Shown: in pieces, positions 1 through 9,801 of the stretch | Layout: each line of letters opens with the position of its first letter | Position numbering within the stretch: position 1 is the first letter of the stretch | Origin: Ypsolopha sequella | Lineage: Eukaryota > Arthropoda > Insecta > Lepidoptera > Ypsolophidae | Direction: 5' to 3' | DNA length: 64,000 nucleotides | NCBI GenBank assembly: GCA_934047225.1 | Contig: OW203993.1 | Coordinates: 22,458,069 to 22,522,068, forward strand | Notes under the pieces: generated by a model | Told to the model about the DNA's origin: nothing | The model's input: the letters and a program-made list of their open reading frames with translations, nothing else | Database searches by the model: none | Program-made: the position numbers and the translations under genes

Positions 1-169
1 GATTAAATAACTGCAAAATACGTTTGAATGCGGGTTTTATTACAGAATTTAATATCAATAAACTCAATAGTTGCGAATAGAGAAACATTAATTTATTTAT
101 TTGTTTTAAGTTAAAGTGGAAAAAACGGATTAAAGAGACTTACAAATAGAAATAAAGACAAAGATGTAC

Positions 170-280
170 CTTTGGTTTTCTGCTGAAGAGGTCGTTTTAC
201 GTTTGCTCGGTCCAGCTACCGCAGCTTTATTTTTCACAACTTGCGGATGCGAGACGACACTTTCGTATTCTGAGTCAGAC
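170..280 (-). CDS. Internal coding exon of an unrecognised host-type gene
   Basis: On the minus strand a 111-bp open segment is bounded by a good 3' splice site (TTTTACAG before base 280) and a donor (AAAG|GTACAT at 170/169). It starts with one base of a split codon and ends with two, so its phase is the same as the exon at 17123-17194. It encodes about 36 residues, starting with the acidic/serine motif SDSEYES and followed by a Lys/Arg/Ser-rich low-complexity stretch (GPSKRKTTSS). That composition suggests a disordered nuclear protein, but I do not recognise the family. The matching exon 17 kb away starts SESDYER with identical phase, so the two look like paralogous exons. The rest of this copy would lie left of the window. 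The splice sites and phase are seen directly; membership of a host gene is inferred. Confidence 0.5.
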
Positions 281-2888
281 CTGTAAAATATACACTGTTT
301 TACTACCTATATAAAAACTAACAGGACTAGACGATGTTTGTCTGTTTTTTTCATTTGTAACTTGAGAAACACTTTACAGATTTCAATGCTGTTTTTTATT
401 GTTAGCTAGGGTTTCTTGAATAAAATTTTGGAATATTTATCATAACAAAACAACAACAAAAGGCTTGTAAAATAAAACAAACCATTTTTAGAACGCACAA
501 CGCCGTAGAAAATAAAACGCAAAACAAATTGGTATTAAAATATAAAACAGTTTAAAATCAATTCTACTTTAACTGAGAAGATGAAATAGGTACTCACGAA
601 TACTAACATTTTTAGGGCAGGATTCGAAGGATTTTCACACACACACACGAACAGCACGTTAGAAACAACGGAAGGAAAAAACTAACAGTTTCCTCAAGGA
701 GTAACAACAGCACGCGAATACGGTCAAAGAGTGAATTGGAAATTTGTAAAAATGTTTTATAAACCTTTTTGTCAAAATGTATTTTTGTAATAAGTTTTAC
801 TTTACTGACGATTAAATTTCACCCTTATAGCATATTGTTCAGTAATCTATAATCGTTTAACTTATTTTACTCATATTACTTTAAATAATTACTATGAAAG
901 TAGGTATACTTACGCTGCAATATTGATATTTTCGAAGGAAGTAACCCAATTTTAAATAATGTAATATAACACCTAACCCGTGGCTTACAACGCAGTTTCA
1001 CAATAATTTTATTTTTGTAACTAACTTTTGCCTGCGACTTCATTACTACTAATCGTCCACCAAGAAATGATTTAACACCCTCCCCAAATACATACCTTAA
1101 AGGTCATGTTACAATTAAATTATATTATAATTATGAAACACCATTTTATTCATCATTCAAAATCATATTAGAGGCTTGGTAGGTGATCAATATCATAGGT
1201 CTTTTGTACAGTATAAATTTGGATGATGAATAAAAAGTCATCTTGGGTAAAAACTAGCTTTTCGCCTGCGACTTCATATACACTCATCTATAACAAAGTT
1301 ACTTTACAACCCATAAATAAAAATAAGAAGTCTATGTTGATAGTAAAGTAAACTATATTAAAATCTTAAATGTAGTTTTGTTGTCACAACGCAATATTAT
1401 CTCACATAAAGACAAACAATAATTCTAAATCAACCCATTTATTTATTTGTTATTAGTATGTAATATACAAACCTTATGTTATAAATCGAACCCTTAACTT
1501 CTAGTCTTTAACCACTGAACCATTAAAGCAATAAAGCTACCTAATAATTATGTGTAAGCAAAAAATAATATAATATTTCAAAGAAGTGCTCCACAGACCA
1601 CTAAGTCATTAGACGTTGTAAAGTGGTACACTTTTTTCGCAAACACATCAGTGCAATTGCACTACTAAAACACCTTCTTATAACACTGGGGCGTAAGGAA
1701 ACTCTTTTAGTGCTAAGTCCATCAAACTGTATGCAGGCTAAACTACTATGTAGGCATTTGCATGTAAATTTCATGTATTTATTATATTATTATGTTTTTA
1801 ACTATTAGGTATCTACTATTAATTTAATCTTGTTTCTGTATAAGTATTATCTTGCACCATATGAATATCTTATTTATATAAAATATGCCTATCGCCCTTT
1901 GTTTGCTGAAAGAAATCTCATTATTGAGATAAGCGCGCCATTGTACACAACTTTATCATATAATTTTGAATTAAGTTTTCTGTGCGAGTGCATTAAGAAT
2001 AAATATAAATATGCTATACTAACACTTGTCTATGGTTGATAAGATGTCTAATAGTTAATTAGTCTGTGACCTGCTCGCTAGTTACCTAGAGCTGATGCAG
2101 CAATGTTACACGTGGACTCGTTAATAGGTCGAGAGTCATAGACCTTTAATGCTGGTAAAAAATACTATCCATATATTGAAATTACCCTTTATTAAAATAA
2201 GTAGGTATGAAGGTAAATAGTAGTATATAAAAACATTATTTAGTTGAAGCTATAACTTCTAAACTGGGTATGAACTATATGTTATAAAATGTCTCATACA
2301 AAATTTATATAATTATTATACAAATAAACAAATATCTGGATAGTTTTAACGATAAGGATAATTATCAGTATAAATTGGAAACCAAAAACCTTTTGTTAAT
2401 TTTATCAAGAATTTTATATCTTAGTGATATTCTTTACAGCTCCTGGTCTACAGCATTGGAACAGGGATGCAGAACAGTTTTTCTTTGATCAATTTCAAGT
2501 ATAAGGATTATAGAATAATATGGATTTCGTTTGTTAAAACTATATGCTAGGTAATAGCCATGCTTTCTAGCTAGGATTCTACACTTACTCTAAAATAGGG
2601 TTCAATATATCAAAATTGTTTACACGTACATCTTAATATTTATACATGTACATCTTAATATTTATCTTTGTAAGTTTTTATCAAAATACCGTGTTAAGGT
2701 TCTAGATTATTTTACATAAATAAAACAGTTTCCTTAATGTAATTTTTAAATCAAAATGAAATATAAGCCTAAGGTTTAAAACAACTGATTCACAATACCC
2801 ACTTCAAAGCATAGCATACTCATTACACTCAATGCAGTCGTCATTATCAGTTATGCATATTTTTGTGTTAGAACCGTATTTAAATTTT
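281..2888. other. AT-rich intergenic or intronic DNA, no gene seen
   Basis: No convincing coding region. Short open frames at 1623-1808 and 1830-2039 have random composition. There is a short (CA)n tract near 638-650, a 21-bp duplication near 2624-2665, and two copies of a GCCTGCGACTTCAT motif near 1030 and 1264. I recall a close relative of that motif as common in lepidopteran repeats, so part of this stretch is probably old, unclassifiable transposon DNA. Confidence 0.5.
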
Positions 2889-3440
2889 AAACCTTATGCA
2901 GAGACTGAGCGTCTTTGGGGTTTTTTTAATTGAGTGACTATGGAGTATAGTTATATTAATATTGAATAATAAAACAGATTCATAAGTCTTATACGAGAAC
3001 TCAGTGTTTTCGGGATTTTAGAATTAGATCTTATGCGGAAACCGAACGTTTCTGGGATCAGGCAAGATTTATACGAGAACTGAGTGTTTTTGGATCTTGT
3101 TGCTGTAAAAATTTCAATAATTTACTATTGAAACATATTCTTAAGTCTTTTACGAGAACCCAGTGTTTTCGGGATTTTAGAACAAGATCTTATGCAGAAA
3201 CCGAACGTTTCTGGGATCAGACAAGATTTATACGAGAACTGAGTGTTTTTGGATCTTGTTGCTGTAGTATTTCAATAATTTACTATTGAAACAGATTCTT
3301 AAGTCTTTTACGAGAACTCAGTGTTTTCGGGATTTTAGAACAAGATCTTATGCGGAAACTGTACGTTTCTGGGATCAGGCAAGATTTATACGAGAATTGA
3401 GTATTTTCGGATCTTTTTATTGTAAACTTGCTATTAGTCA
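2889..3440. repeat. 159-bp tandem repeat, about 2.9 clear copies plus a decayed one
   Basis: Units begin with AAGTCTT at 2984, 3143 and 3301, giving a period of 158-159 bp. Each unit has an internal sub-repeat: a block like ACGAGAACTCAGTGTTTTCGG is followed by a diverged variant (GAAACCGAACGTTTCTGGGAT) and then the first block again. A more decayed relative starts near 2889 (CTTATGCAGAGACTGAGCG). No coding potential. It could be a short satellite or minisatellite, or the variable number repeat of a Helitron or MITE. Confidence 0.8.
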
Positions 3441-3609
3441 TCATTAATAAATTTAAGTACGGTTCAAAAAAGTGGTATTATTATTTGTGATGGTCTCAAA
3501 CAAGGAGGTGTGCAGAGATCTGTAAGTATAACATCCCTGTTAAATTTTATGGATGTAATGGTTGCAATTTGGTGTCTTGAAGCAAGTTCGGGACCCACTC
3601 CAATTTATT

Positions 3610-3789
3610 GGAAAATCTACGCTATCGAAATCACCCAGGCAGAGGGCGAACGGAGTGAGCCCCAAGCGAAGCTAAATTATTGGGAGTTCAACCCCGCCTC
3701 TCTCATCCAGGCGGAGGGCGAAGCCCCGAGCGGAGCGGAGCGAAGCGAGGCATGGATAAGAGAGGTGGGGTAGAACGCACAATAATTTA
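3610..3789. repeat. GC-rich segment ending in an imperfect 37-bp hairpin
   Basis: Arms 3673-3709 and 3753-3789 are inverted copies of each other (about 32 of 37 positions match). They flank a very GC-rich loop of GAGCGGAGCGGAGCGAAGCG type. The block just before it (about 3638-3672) has the same character (GGCGAACGGAGTGAGCC). In an AT-rich neighbourhood this composition is foreign. The hairpin stops four bases before the broken gene at 3794 begins, so it may be the end of a mobile unit carrying that gene, but I see no partner at the other end. Confidence 0.6.
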
Positions 3790-3793
3790 CTAC

Positions 3794-5190
3794 TTACATC
3801 ATGAAAAACTGAGCCGTTTTACCATGGTCGCCTTGAAGGGTTTTTTCCCTGTAACTTTCGTAACTTTCTAATAACTGGCGCAGTTGCTCGTCTTCAACCG
3901 TTGGACTAGAGGATTTCGATTTTTTCAAGTTATCAATTGTTTCTTTGAGGTTTTCGTCAATCGTAATTTGTTTTGAGCTCAAAAATGCTTTGAAATGGAT
4001 AATCTGCAAGCCTAATGATGCAATGGGATGTTGTCTCTTGCACCTGTTGAAATTTTTACCCGTTAGAAATCCATTTATTGAACCACTGGCAATCATTCCA
4101 CTGTTTTCCATTACGTTTGTCAATCCGCTGTTCTCTATGAATTTGCCGACGGCCTTGAAAAATGCCATCATCACATGAAACATTCCAAGATGTATAAATA
4201 TGCTGTCAAAGGTCGGTTTCTCGGTGGATTGAATTGCAAAAGCAACTTTAGCTACTTGTAAATCGTAGGAGACCTGTATGTACTCTGCTCCACATTCTGC
4301 AGCGATCGCTTTACTCGCGCATAAGGTTTCTTTTACAACTGCAGTATCTGTAGATGTGTTGATAGGAGTTAAGTATGCTACTTTCTGCATTGGAGATTTA
4401 TCTTCGAAAATAAGAGTATTGAACCCGACCCACATTGGCGTGGGGGTGACTCCAAAAGCATGTGATAACATCCACGCGTGGTTTAAAAACTTATACTCTT
4501 TAACATTCTCGGGTATGTTCAATCGTGTTTCTGCTACATGCGTTTGAAAAAGCTCGATAATTTTCGGCTTTTTACCATAAGGCGCGATTTCAGGTAGTAT
4601 TGCATCGAACGTTGTCCTTTTTCTTTTCTTCGAAGATTGACCAGAATCGGGATCGACACTGGTCGATCGTCGTTGGTGTTTCTTCCTCAGAGTCGTCGAT
4701 GTTCTGATAGATAATACCTACGGTGTCATGGAGGGTATCTTTTCCCGTGAGTGTTTCGACGAATCGGTCGTAGTTGTCGAAAGCAACTCCTGTACTGAGA
4801 TTGGGTTTCTTCTTTATGTCCGCAGGACAAATTTCGTTTCGATTCGGTAAGGACAGTGTTGCCTCAGTTTCCAGTTCAAGGAGTGCAGTGTAGCTTATGC
4901 AATGTCCGAATCGATTTAGCAAATCGACGATTTTTTTACTATTCGTCAGACTCTTTATTGCAATTCCCAAACACACGTGTTTTGACGTCTTTATGTTGCC
5001 ATTCGTGGTCGCGTACACGATATCCTGTGCTATCGAAGAGATAAGATTTTTTTCGAGTGTTGCCCTTTTCGAAGAGTGCTGTCGCCACAAATAATTGTCT
5101 TCAGCAAATCGTTAAGAGAATCCGGAAGAGCTTCGCATTCGCCTTCGATAAAATGTTGTGCAGATAATGTCTCCGGAAAATCTTTTTATA
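3794..5190 (-). pseudogene. Broken gene of an uncharacterised animal protein family
   Basis: Three consecutive minus-strand reading frames read as one protein of about 450 residues: about 5190-5053, then about 5050-4615, then about 4615-3794. The frame changes fall in short A runs (5047-5053 and near 4618-4626 on the plus strand), so each break could be a single-base indel. Visible segments are LLNRFGHCISY and FDNYDRFVETLTGKDTLHDT in the first half and GASGSINGFLTGKNFNR-like residues in the second. From memory these resemble an uncharacterised family scattered through cnidarian and arthropod genomes, with no function known to me. The right end, near 5190, looks like a splice acceptor (ATAAAAAG), so upstream exons may exist. 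No catalytic motif is recognisable. It may be a captured gene or transposon cargo. Confidence 0.5.
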
Positions 5191-5199
5191 TCAAATGTA

Positions 5200-6660
5200 T
5201 GTTTGTGTGTTTTATAAATTTTAATAAATTTTTCGAATACCTATTATGTGCATCAAAATATATAAATATAAGAGTTATATGAGTGTAGAAATAAAACAGT
5301 TAAGTATATAAAGGTGTATAATATGTTAATCTGTTGTTATTTAAGACATAAAAATTGAAATATATATACTTACGTATTATTAATTCAGAGTTACCCTCTT
5401 AATTTCACTTAATTAATTCTTCTTAGTCTCCGAAAAAATCCCAGACGCTACGGAAGAAAAAAAAAACCTTTGACAGAACCCTCTTACAATTTCTACAAGC
5501 CAATTGAGATGCCAAGCAGATTAAAACTGGACAAAACAAAAAACTTTAAATCACTGCAACAAAGTCAGTATCAACTGAAGAAATGAAAGGCACCTACCTA
5601 ATAATACTCGTACTGAGCTCAATAAGAAATCAGCGCCACTGAAATCCCTTTTACTCGTAACGATACAGAAAGTGACTTAGATAAAATACTCGATTTCGAT
5701 GTTAAAGAAAATGTTCCAGACAATGCTCAAACACAAAAGAAGATTAAAAATGATGTAGTTTTGGAAAGTAACAAACAACAAGAGACTAGAATTCAAAAAA
5801 TAAAAGTCTTGTCCGATCTCAAAATTACCAAAGACGATGCATATAGGTATATAGGTAGAATGCTTCCTAATAAAGAAATGATAGACAAAGCAAAGAATGT
5901 GACCCTTCTGTCAGACTTGAGAAAACAAATTGACTTGAGAAGCAAATAAAACACTGTATTTTATGGTTTCGAAAATAAACCTTGCAGTTGAGACATAATC
6001 ACGAAAATATCGACTTGTATTCTGAAAAATCCAGTTTATGCCCGGAGAATACCATTCACTTTTAGTCTACGACATCCAGCAGCCTTGAAAATGACATAAA
6101 ATCACCATATTTTCAAATTGCTACTAATATAAAAGTTTATGGCAAATTGAGTTCTTACTAGAACTGCTACTGCTACTACTGTAGCAGCGATGAAGAACAA
6201 GAACCGCATAATTTTGACAGTGCTAAGACATTTAAGAAAACTTGCGGAATTAGACAGAAAAAACTAATAGCTGTTTTAGAAACAAGCAAAAGCAAAAGAC
6301 TGTTGGTTCAAGAAACATCCATTCAAACATGTAAAGTAAAAAGATAACGGGATCAAGAAACAGACGAAAGCAGTGAAGATTATTCACGTTTCAGATCTCA
6401 AGAAATTTTATTCCAGTAATTCAAGGTGAATTACAGGAAAGGAGGAGGCATATGAAATGAAACCTATTTTGTAATGGCATAATAGACCTTAATAGGCCTG
6501 GGAAATATTGATGGAGGCTGAATAGACAGAGAGGACGGATGTCAGATCGATTTGACTTTGTGATATAAAACACGAGTGGCGCTCTGGTATTGTAACATTT
6601 TTCTCTGCGACTTTTGTAAGAATTAAACGATTATTATCTGCATCGTCGTTTATATTCTAT
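5200..6660 (+). other. Degraded coding-like stretch, unclassified
   Basis: From 5629 to 5949 the plus strand is open without stops for about 106 codons. It encodes a Lys/Asp-rich sequence (motifs TRNDTESDLDKILDFD and LSDLKITKDDAYRYIGRM). A second open stretch in another frame runs from about 6180 to 6347 (SSDEEQEPHNFDSAKTF). Neither is recognised. Both have the charged composition of a DNA-binding or coiled protein, so they could be exons of a gene or scraps of an old transposon. Bases 6480-6660 resemble an LTR end or UTR but have no matching partner. No splice sites or promoter could be supported. Confidence 0.25.
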
Positions 6661-6679
6661 GGACTCCTAGAACCATGTC

Positions 6680-6960
6680 TCACGACTTGCGCCGACATAC
6701 CCATTGAGCACAGGTTATGCAACGATACCAGAGTTCATTTTCCTTGCCAAATTCGCCATAAATAGGACATGTCTCATCAGATACGCCTTGTAGTCCTTCA
6801 TCGTAGTGCGCTCCATCATTATCGCCATCGTCATGAAGAACTACTGCTGTGGTATCATCATCAGAATCGGAAGTGGATGTTAAAAATCTTTCGTTTATAA
6901 GATTCTTTTCGACTCTTGGCAATGTGTTTTTTCATGACTATCTTTGTGTTCTTTTTCATT
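6680..6960 (-). pseudogene. C-terminal tail of a pogo/Tigger-like transposase
   Basis: The minus-strand frame reads an acidic Ser/Asp-rich linker (TSTSDSDDDTT) followed by a Cys-rich end: CPIYGEFGKENELWYRC, then ITCAQWVCRR. Many insect pogo/jerky-type (CENP-B-like) transposases end with such an acidic linker and a small CxxC...WYRC...C zinc-binding module. The DDE catalytic core is absent, the last Cys/His ligands are missing, and the right side is cut off near 7060 where the Polinton begins. It is a dead fragment. The family call rests on the tail module alone. Confidence 0.5.
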
Positions 6961-7065
6961 ACTTTCTTTGCAGCATCTTTTTCTACCTTTCACTTCTCTT
7001 GTTTTATGTTCTTCAGTGTCATTTTAAAAGCTGCGGCCTCTAAGAGCGGATTTCCCCACTGTAAC

Positions 7066-7790
7066 TAAACTACAAAAAATGAAGTGTCTTTAGCATTTAA
7101 CAAAATTTTGAAAAATGGTCGCAAACCCAATAACCTTCAAACCGATATGGGTTCAGAATTCTACAACGATGAGTTTAAAAGAATAATGAGTGTGAATAAC
7201 ATTAACCATTATTCTACATATTCAACTAAAAAAGCATCTGTAGTTGAAAGACTGATTAGAACTTTAAAATGTAAACTATTTAAATATTTTAGTCTTGTTG
7301 GAAATTACAAATGGTTTGGAAAACCTTTAGATGATATTATAGAAAATTACAATAATACAAAGCATCGTACCATAAAATTTAAACCATCTGAAGTTAAAAG
7401 ATCAAATCAGTCAGTAGTTGCAAGCAATATAAAAAAAACACAAAATTCATGTGACAAAAACAATAATAAATTTATTGTGGGTGAAAAGTTCGTATTAGCA
7501 AATACAAAGGAAGTTTTCAAAAAGGCTATACTCCCAACTGGTCGACAGAATTATTTACAGTTAAACAAGTAAATAACACATCTCCACCTACTTATCAAAT
7601 TGAGGATCAACACCGCGTAGTGATAAAAGGCTCTTTTTATGAACAGGAACTACAAAAGACATTTTACCCTGATATTTATTTAATTGCAAAGATACTAAAA
7701 AAACGTGGAAATAAGTACTTTGTGAAGTGGCTTGGTCTAAGTAACGATGAGAATAGTTGGATTGACAAAAATGTTATTGTGAAAAATTAA
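7066..7790 (+). pseudogene. Polinton integrase, C-terminal half with chromodomain
   Basis: The reading frame enters at about 7066 without a start codon and lacks the HHCC zinc domain and the first catalytic Asp. The second Asp (LQTDMGSEFYND, about 7138-7173) and the Glu (SVVERLIRTLK, about 7237-7269) of the DDE triad are visible, followed by NYNNTKHRTIKFKPSE, typical of Polinton and Ty3-like integrases. A frameshift near 7540 interrupts the linker. The shifted frame continues to a chromodomain-like end (KYFVKWLGLSNDENSWI, about 7711-7761) and stops at 7790. Such chromodomains bind modified histone tails and guide insertion. The 5' truncation and frameshift make it non-functional. Confidence 0.85.
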
Positions 7791-7862
7791 ACAATCTGAA
7801 TCATATTTTTATATGTATATTATGAGACATATTTTGATTAAGTTTCCATTACATTATTAGTT

Positions 7863-8589
7863 ATGAAAGGAAGAGGACTTATGAATAATATAATAAATAG
7901 TTTACCGATTGAGTTGCATTTGCCTGGATATAATTATTGCGGGCCAGGAACCCGATGACAGGAACGATTACAAAGAGGTGATAGAGGTATTAATCAATTA
8001 GATAACGCATGTATGTATAACGACATAGCGTACTCTAAAAACAGGAATTTAAAAGATAGACATATAGCAGATAAAGAATTAATGAACATGGCAAAAAAAA
8101 GAATGAAATCAACAGATGCTAGTAAAGGTGAAGATTGCATCATGGTTGGTAAATAAGGTCATGAAAGTAAAGTTAAAATCAGGTGCTGGTATTAAAACAT
8201 TCAAGACAGCAGTTTCCAAACTGAAGTCTCAATTCAAGAAATTGAAACCAAGAAACAATAAGGACTCTATAAAGTATGCGTACTTAGTGGCAAATTTTTT
8301 TTTTAATAATAATGGTAAAATTCATCTTCCTAGAATTATTCCTATTCCAAAAACTGGGGGAATACTTCCATTAATTCCTATATTTGCTGTATTGTCAACG
8401 CTAGGGTCTCTGGCTGGTGGTGTTGCTGGAATAGCTAAAGCTGTAAACGACTATAAGATCGCACAAAAAAATCTGCAAGAATCTCATCGACACAATAAAG
8501 TGATGGAATCAATTACAATCGGTAAAGGATTATACATCAAACCATACAAAAAAGGAAACGGCTTATGTTTACGTTTAACAAAAAACTAA
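7863..8589 (+). pseudogene. Polinton phospholipase A2-like (parvovirus VP1-type) protein
   Basis: An ATG at 7863 opens a frame with the PLA2 calcium-loop motif LPGYNYCGPGT at about residues 19-29. A TGA follows at once (about 7956), then the same frame continues with RGDRGINQLDNACMYNDIAYSK to about 8127, where a one-base shift leads into the C-terminal half ending at 8589. In parvoviral and Polinton PLA2 domains the catalytic pair is His-Asp in a CxxHDxxY motif; here the position reads CMYNDIAY, so the His is Asn. The C-terminal part is basic (KLKSQFKKLKPRNNK) and then hydrophobic with Gly/Ala (LSTLGSLAGGVAGIAKAV), which suits membrane interaction. In virions this domain is used to breach endosomal membranes. 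The stop, frameshift and lost His all indicate decay. Confidence 0.8.
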
Positions 8590-8963
8590 TAACGCGGCTA
8601 CCCAAAAGAGCACTCACTAACATAGATATTCTAAAGTATAGTCGAGATATTCCATATTTCCGAGGGGTATTCATGAGAGATGGATTACCCAGCAAACCAA
8701 TGCAAATTGAATGCGCAATTATAAATTTGGATAGTAGTGAAAACTCTGGAACACATTGGGTAGCCTACGCAAAAATAAACGACTATTGTGAATATTTTAA
8801 TAGTTTTGGGGACTTAAAACCACCTTTAGAACTAATAACTTACTTTAAAAAAAATACAGATCTTTACTATAACTACAACAACTACCAAAAGTTCAATTCA
8901 TTTAACTGCGGTCATTTGAGCATTAAATTTCTTGAAAATTTTTGGTCTAAACATTTAGTTTAA
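8565..8963 (+). CDS. Polinton adenovirus/Ulp1-type cysteine protease
   Basis: A continuous 132-codon frame starts at an ATG overlapping the end of the PLA2-like gene by 25 bp. It matches the small maturation proteases of Polintons and adenoviruses (C5/C48 clan). The His motif is GTHWVAYAK (about residues 61-69), the acidic-residue motif is EYFNSFGDL (about 76-84), and the nucleophile motif is FNSFNCGHLSIKFLENFW (about 110-127) with Cys conserved. Family members usually have DS at the NS of the acidic motif, so the third catalytic residue seems to be Asn here. In the virus-like cycle this enzyme would cleave capsid precursors. Frame length is normal for the family and there is no internal stop, but activity is doubtful. 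Confidence 0.85.
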   Translation: MFTFNKKLITRLPKRALTNIDILKYSRDIPYFRGVFMRDGLPSKPMQIECAIINLDSSENSGTHWVAYAKINDYCEYFNSFGDLKPPLELITYFKKNTDLYYNYNNYQKFNSFNCGHLSIKFLENFWSKHLV

Positions 8964-8993
8964 AATCATAACAAAAAGGTAATATTTTTTGCA

Positions 8994-9661
8994 ATGTCAT
9001 TTACACTATCAGTAACTGGGAGTGAAAGTTCTTTGACAACAAATTACTCTCCAGCACTACAACTAAATGGTGAATACGAATGCGGACTCATCTATTTTTC
9101 TACATTTAATTCGATTCCTAATATCGATAATAGAAACAATAAATTTTACTATGGCGATCATAAAGTAATATAAATACCAGAAGGCTCATATGAGCTTGAA
9201 GACATAAAAGACTTTTTAAAAGAAAACGTTAAGGACTGCACATTTAATTTGATATGTAATAACAACACTCTAAGTACTCAAATATACTGCTCCAACGACA
9301 TACACTTTGAAAAAAAAATTCCGTTGGTACTATATTAGGCTTTGAAAATATGATATTAAAAAGTAATATATTACACATGTCCAGCTTACCAATATGCATT
9401 TTACCAACAACTATCATTCGAATCGAATGTGATATTGTGAGTGGATCTTACATAAATGGAAGACCAAGTCATATTATTTACGAGTTTGCACCCAATGTAC
9501 CAGGTTACCGAATAATAGAAATTCCAAAAAATTTAATATATTTTCCTGTGAACCAGGACAGTGTCAGTGAAATTAATATAAGAATATTAGATGTTAATAA
9601 CAACTTAATTAATTTAAGACACGAAGAAATACAGCTGTATTTGCATTTAAAACGAAAATGA
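8994..9661 (+). pseudogene. Polinton minor capsid (penton-like, single jelly-roll) protein
   Basis: The ATG at 8994 opens a frame (MSFTLSVTGSESSL) that hits a TAA near 9171, continues in the same frame to about 9310, and changes frame in a nine-A run (9310-9318). It then stays open to the TGA at 9659-9661. The C-terminal end INLRHEEIQLYLHLKRK resembles the typical penton-like ending with a final beta strand and a basic tail. Size (about 220 codons) and position just upstream of the major capsid gene agree with the minor capsid protein of Polintons, which forms five-fold vertices. One nonsense codon and one homopolymer indel are the only defects. Confidence 0.7.
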
Positions 9662-9801
9662 TTGATTTTAGTATAAAACTAGAGCCGAACAAAAAAAATA
9701 TTAGTATAAGCAACATGGAAGTGCAGAGATCAGATATAAAGAAAAAAAAAATTACTAAAGAAAACAAACAATTTCTTAAAATCCTCAAACTACTAAAATG
9801 A
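9658..9801 (+). CDS. 47-codon ORF wedged between the two capsid genes
   Basis: This ORF is too short to stand on length alone. Its ATG (9658-9660) overlaps the stop of the minor capsid gene as ATGA, and its own TGA (9799-9801) overlaps the ATG of the major capsid gene in the same way. The product is very Lys/Ile-rich (SDIKKKKITKENKQFL, then a Leu/Lys C-terminus) and could form a basic amphipathic helix. I recognise no family. Such a peptide could be a capsid cement or DNA-condensing protein, but that is a guess. The perfect overlap with both neighbours is the evidence that the frame is real. Confidence 0.55.
   Translation: MIDFSIKLEPNKKNISISNMEVQRSDIKKKKITKENKQFLKILKLLK

Noticed and set aside
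1623..2039. Two small plus-strand open frames
   Set aside because: Random AT-rich composition, no start context, no splice or family evidence.
2984..3440. CRISPR-like array
   Set aside because: Units are contiguous 159-bp tandem copies without unique spacers, in eukaryotic DNA.
3510..3610. LINE RT-like GLKQGGV at the start of a plus-strand frame
   Set aside because: The words after it do not continue any RT motif; a seven-residue match is too weak to call a LINE.
6480..6660. Solo LTR
   Set aside because: Looks like an LTR end, but neither ends nor target duplication could be defined and no second copy is in the window.
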